The notes below the pieces were generated by a model, which was given only the letters and a program-made list of their open reading frames with translations, did no database searches and was not told the origin of the DNA. A program made the translations under genes and the position numbers. From positions 1-9,607 of the forward strand of contig JBOGIQ010000232.1 of NCBI GenBank assembly GCA_050742535.1: 9,607 nt of DNA. The letters run 5' to 3'. The DNA is from Gp6-AA40 sp050742535 (GTDB taxonomy: Bacteria; Acidobacteriota; Vicinamibacteria; Vicinamibacterales; UBA2999). Positions 5,910 through 9,607 of this stretch are shown piece after piece; position 1 is the first letter of the stretch; the number at the start of each line of letters is the position of its first letter.

Positions 5910-6182
5910 ATGGCTACGGATTCAACGCTCACGGTAAGCACTGATTCCTCCGGCGTCATAACGCAGCTGCGGCGGTTGATTTGCGGTCTGCACGGACACG
6001 ACTCGCTGCTGCACTTCGGAGAGGGACGCGTGTCGCTGCTGTGTTCGTCGTGCGGGCACGAAACACCGGGCTGGGACGTGAAGGGCACGCCGGCGCACAG
6101 CCAGACTGTGCGGAGCGGCGCTGCCCGATCCGAACGTCGCGTCATGCAGATGCCGTTCGTCGGCGAGCGCCGCGTCGCCTGA
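5910..6182 (+). CDS. Small Cys/His-rich protein, putative zinc ribbon (unknown function)
   Basis: This 90-aa soluble protein has a central conserved-looking block: CGLHGHDSLLHF (25-36) then LLCSSCGHETPGW (43-55). C25 with H28 or H30, and C45 with C48, form a plausible four-ligand zinc-binding site, and GHETPGW has the look of a ribbon knuckle. The N-terminal 20 residues and the basic C-terminal third (many Arg, no predicted helix or membrane segment) look disordered. I recall similar short hypothetical proteins with a C-x-x-GHD...H...C-x-x-CG-x-x-x-PGW pattern in Acidobacteriota and other soil bacteria, but know no assigned function. The gene stands alone: a 345-base gap with hairpins precedes it, and a strong intrinsic terminator follows. 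The ribosome binding site at 5893-5900 fixes the start. Coding status is supported by the motif, the RBS and the terminator. Confidence 0.75.
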   Translation: MATDSTLTVSTDSSGVITQLRRLICGLHGHDSLLHFGEGRVSLLCSSCGHETPGWDVKGTPAHSQTVRSGAARSERRVMQMPFVGERRVA

Positions 6183-6199
6183 GAAGGCGGCGGCGGAAA

Positions 6200-6216
6200 C
6201 GGCCGCAGCGCGGCCG
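6200..6216 (+). other. GC-only hairpin after the small gene
   Basis: CGGCCGC (6200-6206) and GCGGCCG (6210-6216) form a perfect 7-bp stem with an AGC loop, 18 bases after the stop codon. It has no T-tract. It may protect the 3' end of the transcript or simply reflect GC-rich sequence. Confidence 0.4.
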
Positions 6217-6231
6217 CCAAACACGACTGTG

Positions 6232-6264
6232 AAGGCCAGGCGTACCGCCTGGCCTTTTGTTTTT
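6232..6264 (+). terminator. Strong rho-independent terminator
   Basis: AAGGCCAGGCG (6232-6242) and CGCCTGGCCTT (6246-6256) form a perfect 11-bp stem with a TAC loop, followed by the T-tract TTGTTTTT. It ends the transcript of the 90-aa protein and separates it from the kup gene. Confidence 0.92.
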
Positions 6265-6294
6265 CGTGGTACTGTCACACAGCCGATCGTGACC

Positions 6295-6298
6295 GGAG
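6295..6298 (+). promoter_or_regulatory. Shine-Dalgarno GGAG that fixes the kup TTG start
   Basis: GGAG sits six bases before the TTG at 6305. An in-frame TGA at 6290-6292 rules out any earlier start, and no ATG or GTG occurs before the conserved YGDIGTSPLY motif, so TTG 6305 is effectively the only start. Confidence 0.7.
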
Positions 6299-6304
6299 CC
6301 GTCT

Positions 6305-8170
6305 TTGTCGACTAGTGGACGCAGGCCGCTGCTTCCACTCACGCTGACCGCGGTTGGCGTCGTTTACGGTGACATCGGCACGAGCCCGCTGTACGCGCTG
6401 CGGGAGTGCTTTTTCGGAACCCATCCCGTTCCACCCACGCACGAGAACGTCCTCGGCGTGCTGTCTCTCATCATCTACTCGCTGGTCCTGGTCATCTCGA
6501 TCAAGTACATGGCGCTCGTCCTCCGCGCCGACAACAAGGGCGAAGGCGGCATCCTGTCGCTCACCTCGCTGCTGCCGCCGCGTGGAAGCGGTGCGCCGGT
6601 CGGACTTGTGCTGCTCGGCCTGTTCGGAGCGGCGCTGCTGTACGGCGACGGCATGATTACGCCGGCGATCACGGTCCTGGGCGCCATCGAAGGCATCACC
6701 GTCGCCACGCCGGTCTTCGAGCCATACGTCGTCCCGGTCTCGGTCTTCATCCTGATTGTCGTCTTCAGCGTGCAGCAGTACGGCACGCACCGTATCGGCC
6801 GCATGTACGGACCGATCATGGTCGTCTGGTTTGTCGTCCTGGCGGTCCTCGGTCTCACCTGGATCGTCCGGCAGCCCGTCGTCCTCGGTGCGATCAACCC
6901 CGTCCACGCGATCGCGTTCTTCCGCGACAACGGACTGCACTCGATCGCGGTGCTCGGCGCGGTGTTCCTGGTGGTGACCGGAGGCGAGTCGCTGTACGCG
7001 GACCTCGGTCACTTCGGCAGGCGGCCGATCCGGATCGCGTGGTTCACGCTGGTGCTGCCGTCGCTGCTGCTGAACTATTTCGGCCAGGGGGCGTTGCTGC
7101 TGACTGACGGGGAGATGGCCGAGCAGCCGTTCTTCATGCTGGCGCCCGGGTGGGCACGACTCCCGCTCGTCGCGCTGGCCACGGCTGCTGCCATCATCGC
7201 CTCGCAGGCGCTGATCTCTGGTGCGTTCTCACTGACGCGCGCCGCGATCCAGCTGGGTTATGCGCCACGGCTCAACGTCGAACACACCTCCTCGTGGGAG
7301 ATGGGACAGGTGTATGTGCCGCAGGTGAACTGGTTCCTCGCCATCAGCTGCGTGCTGATCGTGATTGCGTTCCAGTCGTCGGCGGCGCTCGCGGCCGCGT
7401 ACGGCATTGCCGTCGCGTTGACGATGCTGATCACCGGAACGCTGCTGCCGATCGTGGGACGGATGCGATGGCGGTGGCCGGTTCCGGCCGTTGTGGCGTT
7501 CGTGCTGGTGTTCATCGTCATCGACCTCTCGTACGTGGCCGGCAATGCATTCAAGATTCTCGACGGCGGATGGCTGCCACTGGTGATCGCCGCCGTCATC
7601 TTTACGTTCATGACGACCTGGAAGACCGGACGCCGCCTCGTCGCCGAGCGCCTGACCGCCCGGGCCTTCCCACTCGAGGACTTCGTCGCCGCCGTCGTCG
7701 CCAACCCGCCGACGCGCGTTGACGGCACGGCGGTGTTCATGACGGCACAGCCTACCGGCACGCCGGCGGCGCTCGCGCACAATCTCCGCTATAACAAGAT
7801 TCTCCATGAGCACGTCATCGTGCTCACGGCATCAACCATTCCTGTCCCCTACACGACACCGGAAGAACGCCTCATGGTTCAGCGCCTCGGTCATGGCCTC
7901 TACAACGCCAGGGTGCAGTACGGATTCATGGACGATCCGGACATCCCCGAAGCGCTGATGCGGATCAAGGCGCTCGGTGTTCCGATCGACCCGGATGACG
8001 TGACCTACTTTCTCGGCCGTGAAACGATCGTCGTGTCGGACCGGCCGGGAATGGCGAAATGGCGCGAGAAGCTGTTCGTGCTGATGGCGCGCAACGCCGT
8101 CCGCGCCACCGCGTTCTTCAAACTGCCGCCGGAGCGCGTCGTCGAACTCGGAGTACAAGTAGAAATGTGA
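6305..8170 (+). CDS. kup: Kup-family low-affinity potassium transporter
   Basis: The 621-aa protein is a full-length KUP/HAK/KT inner-membrane K+ uptake system, thought to work as a K+/H+ symporter. Diagnostic motifs are GVVYGDIGTSPLYALRE (18-34) with D23 at the position needed in E. coli Kup, NKGEGG (77-82), LLYGDGMITPAI (111-122), GGESLYADLGHFG (226-238), NYFGQGA (257-263), QALISGAFSL (301-310) and FKILDGGWLP (416-425). About twelve membrane helices span residues 12-437. A soluble C-terminal domain follows with NKILHEHVIVL (497-507) and TYFLGRETIV (567-576). Translation starts at TTG with a GGAG six bases upstream. The leader is at most about 40 bases after the preceding terminator, leaving no room for a c-di-AMP riboswitch, which controls some kup genes. 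Its TGA overlaps the GTG of cca (GTGA), implying co-expression. Confidence 0.96.
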   Translation: MSTSGRRPLLPLTLTAVGVVYGDIGTSPLYALRECFFGTHPVPPTHENVLGVLSLIIYSLVLVISIKYMALVLRADNKGEGGILSLTSLLPPRGSGAPVGLVLLGLFGAALLYGDGMITPAITVLGAIEGITVATPVFEPYVVPVSVFILIVVFSVQQYGTHRIGRMYGPIMVVWFVVLAVLGLTWIVRQPVVLGAINPVHAIAFFRDNGLHSIAVLGAVFLVVTGGESLYADLGHFGRRPIRIAWFTLVLPSLLLNYFGQGALLLTDGEMAEQPFFMLAPGWARLPLVALATAAAIIASQALISGAFSLTRAAIQLGYAPRLNVEHTSSWEMGQVYVPQVNWFLAISCVLIVIAFQSSAALAAAYGIAVALTMLITGTLLPIVGRMRWRWPVPAVVAFVLVFIVIDLSYVAGNAFKILDGGWLPLVIAAVIFTFMTTWKTGRRLVAERLTARAFPLEDFVAAVVANPPTRVDGTAVFMTAQPTGTPAALAHNLRYNKILHEHVIVLTASTIPVPYTTPEERLMVQRLGHGLYNARVQYGFMDDPDIPEALMRIKALGVPIDPDDVTYFLGRETIVVSDRPGMAKWREKLFVLMARNAVRATAFFKLPPERVVELGVQVEM

Positions 8171-8178
8171 GAAATGTG
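8161..8178 (+). repeat. 9-base tandem duplication AGAAATGTG x2 at the kup/cca junction
   Basis: AGAAATGTG occurs twice back to back, at 8161-8169 and 8170-8178. The first copy contains the kup stop region and GTG 8167; the second supplies another in-frame GTG at 8176. It therefore creates two possible start codons for the nucleotidyltransferase. Confidence 0.8.
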
Positions 8179-9570
8179 TCCGCCATTTCTCCGTCACCAC
8201 TTGCCGTTGACATTGCCCGCGCCGCGCGCGAGGCGGGAGGCCGCGCGTTCGTCGTGGGCGGCTGGGTACGGGATCGGCTGCGCGGCGAAGACTCGAAGGA
8301 TATCGATATCGAGGTATTCGGCATTGCGGCCGCCGAGCTTCCGGGGCTGCTCGCCGCGCTGGGCCGGGTCGAGCCGGCCGGTCAGAGCTTTCCCGTTTTC
8401 AAGGTCGCACGCCCTGGTTCCGGCGAGCCGGCGATCGACGTCGCGCTGCCGCGGCGCGAATCAAAGCGCGGCCGCGGGCACAAGGCGTTCGACGTGCAGG
8501 GCGACCCGTCCATGACGCTGGCCGACGCCGCCCGCCGGCGCGACTTCACGATCAACGCCATCGCGTGGGATCCGCTGCGCGACGAGTATCAGGATCCGTG
8601 CGGCGGACGCGCCGATCTCGAGCGGCGTCTCCTTCGCGCGGTCGATCTGCGTACATTCGGCGACGACAGCCTCCGCGTGCTGAGGGCCGTTCAGTTCGCG
8701 GCGCGGTTCGAGTTCGCGCTCGAGGATCAGACCGCGGCGTTGTGCCGGCGGATTCCGCTCGACGATCTCCCGGCGGAACGGATTTGGGGCGAGGTCGAAA
8801 AGCTCCTGCTGCAAGCGCCGCGACCGTCGATCGGGTTCGCGCTTGCACTCGATCTTGGCGTCATCCAGGCGGTCCTCCCGGAAATGCGCCCACTCGTCGG
8901 CTGCGAGCAGGAGCCCGAATGGCACCCTGAGGGCGACGTCTGGGTCCATACGCTGATGGTCATCGACAAGGCCCGGCAACTCACCCACGACCTCGATCGG
9001 CCGCGGTTGACGACGGTGATGCTGGGAGCGGTGTGCCATGACCTTGGCAAACCGGCAACGACTGCGGTGATCGACGGCCGCATCCGATCGATCGATCATG
9101 AGCAGGCGGGAGTCGCGCCAACGCTGTCGCTGCTGGATCGGCTGAACGTGCACACCATCGATGGTTTCGACGTGCGCGCGCAGGTCGTTGGCCTCGTTGC
9201 CAACCACCTCAAGCCCGGCATGTTTCACAAGGCGCAGCACGTGGGCGACGGAGCGTTCCGGCGGCTGGCCCAGAAGGTCGACCTCGAGCTGCTCGCACGC
9301 CTGGCGCGCGCCGACTGCCTCGGACGGTCAGGAGCATTCGACTGTTCGGCAATGGACTGGTTTCTGGAACGGGCGCAGGCGCTCGGCGTCGAGCATCAGC
9401 CGCCGGCGCCGCTCCTGCTGGGGCGACACGTGCTCGAACTGGGCCTTCAGCCGGGACCGCAGGTCGGGGAGATTCTTCGACAGGTCTACGAGAAACAGCT
9501 GGACGGCGAGATCACGACAGTGGAAGAAGCGATCGAGGCCGCGACGCGACTTCTGACTTCTGACTTCTGA
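8167..9570 (+). CDS. cca: CCA-adding tRNA nucleotidyltransferase with HD domain
   Basis: The 467-aa class II polymerase-beta-type nucleotidyltransferase adds or repairs the 3'-CCA end of tRNAs. Visible motifs, numbered from GTG 8167: FVVGGWVRDRLRG (28-40), the metal-binding KDIDIEVFG with D45 and D47, RRDFTINAIAWD (124-135), the DDSLRVLRAVQFAARF helix (166-181), and ERIWGEVEKLL (204-214). A C-terminal HD phosphohydrolase domain follows with H261, H291-D292 (HDLGKP), H311 and H347, as in E. coli-type Cca, where it gives phosphatase/phosphodiesterase activity. The insert near residues 91-110 (VALPRRESKRGRGHKAF) is seen in some variants, so an A-adding or otherwise specialised enzyme cannot be excluded. 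The start is uncertain: GTG 8167 overlaps the kup stop as GTGA, GTG 8176 lies in the duplicated nonamer, and neither has a well-spaced Shine-Dalgarno. The final codons (LTSDF) and stop lie in the TTCTGAC array. Confidence 0.9.
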   Translation: MRNVSAISPSPLAVDIARAAREAGGRAFVVGGWVRDRLRGEDSKDIDIEVFGIAAAELPGLLAALGRVEPAGQSFPVFKVARPGSGEPAIDVALPRRESKRGRGHKAFDVQGDPSMTLADAARRRDFTINAIAWDPLRDEYQDPCGGRADLERRLLRAVDLRTFGDDSLRVLRAVQFAARFEFALEDQTAALCRRIPLDDLPAERIWGEVEKLLLQAPRPSIGFALALDLGVIQAVLPEMRPLVGCEQEPEWHPEGDVWVHTLMVIDKARQLTHDLDRPRLTTVMLGAVCHDLGKPATTAVIDGRIRSIDHEQAGVAPTLSLLDRLNVHTIDGFDVRAQVVGLVANHLKPGMFHKAQHVGDGAFRRLAQKVDLELLARLARADCLGRSGAFDCSAMDWFLERAQALGVEHQPPAPLLLGRHVLELGLQPGPQVGEILRQVYEKQLDGEITTVEEAIEAATRLLTSDF

Positions 9571-9607
9571 CTTCTGACGTCAGACGTCAGACGTCAGACG
9601 TCAGACG
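9551..9607 (+). repeat. Heptanucleotide tandem array switching from TTCTGAC to GTCAGAC
   Basis: Four perfect TTCTGAC units (9551-9578) are followed without a gap by four perfect GTCAGAC units (9579-9606) and one more G at the window edge, so the array is cut off here. GTCAGAC differs by one base from GTCAGAA, the reverse complement of TTCTGAC. The two halves therefore form a long imperfect hairpin pairing six of every seven bases, centred on the perfect palindrome TCTGACGTCAGA (9573-9584). The first units encode the C-terminus and stop codon of cca. Confidence 0.95.

Noticed and set aside
6265..6304. A c-di-AMP (ydaO-type) riboswitch controlling kup
   Set aside because: Only about 40 bases lie between the preceding terminator and the TTG start, far less than such an aptamer needs.
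8059..8166. A longer N-terminus for the CCA-adding enzyme beginning at ATG 8059
   Set aside because: It would lie entirely within the conserved kup C-terminus and is Arg-rich shadow; the nucleotidyltransferase homology begins after GTG 8167/8176.
9551..9607. A CRISPR array
   Set aside because: The units are 7 bases and directly adjacent with no spacers; this is a short tandem repeat.

Overview
The window is about 9.6 kb of GC-rich DNA and looks like a chromosomal segment of a soil-type Acidobacteriota, most likely the Vicinamibacteria. The reasons are a TIGR03435-domain protein fused to remains of an M56/BlaR1-like membrane peptidase, a BlaI-type remnant beside it, and a fragment of an ADOP-type (acidobacterial duplicated orphan permease, MacB-like) gene. 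This lineage call is inference from family knowledge; no marker gene such as 16S rRNA is present.

Left part (1-1970): a decayed accessory block, all on the minus strand. It holds the 3' end of a BlaI-like repressor gene, an ATGA-overlapped M56/TIGR03435 gene broken by a frameshift near its start and by loss of the whole metallopeptidase core, and a frameshifted N-terminal stub of an ADOP permease. Two copies of a degenerate GTTC-rich direct repeat (28-66 and 1881-1920) flank the block.

Middle part (1971-5564): four plus-strand housekeeping genes in two tight pairs. The first pair is a DUF4149 membrane protein overlapping by one base an NAD-type isocitrate dehydrogenase. The second is a short PlsB-like acyltransferase followed three bases later by a monofunctional proline dehydrogenase. 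TATAAT-like -10 boxes lie 6-7 bases upstream of the first start codon of each pair, which suggests leaderless transcripts.

Right part (5565-9607): a 345-base non-coding stretch with overlapping, mutually exclusive hairpins leads into a 90-aa Cys/His-rich putative zinc-ribbon protein, which ends at a textbook intrinsic terminator. Next come a Kup-family potassium transporter starting at TTG and, overlapping it by four bases, a CCA-adding tRNA nucleotidyltransferase with an HD domain. The last codons and stop of that gene run into a heptanucleotide tandem array that changes from TTCTGAC units to GTCAGAC units and reaches the window edge.

The intact genes are ordinary core metabolism: TCA cycle, glycerolipid acylation, proline catabolism, K+ uptake and tRNA 3'-end maturation. 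I see no defence system, prophage, CRISPR array, rRNA or tRNA gene. The more unusual content is the decayed island, the structured leader of the small Cys/His protein, the apparent leaderless promoters and the terminal heptamer array.
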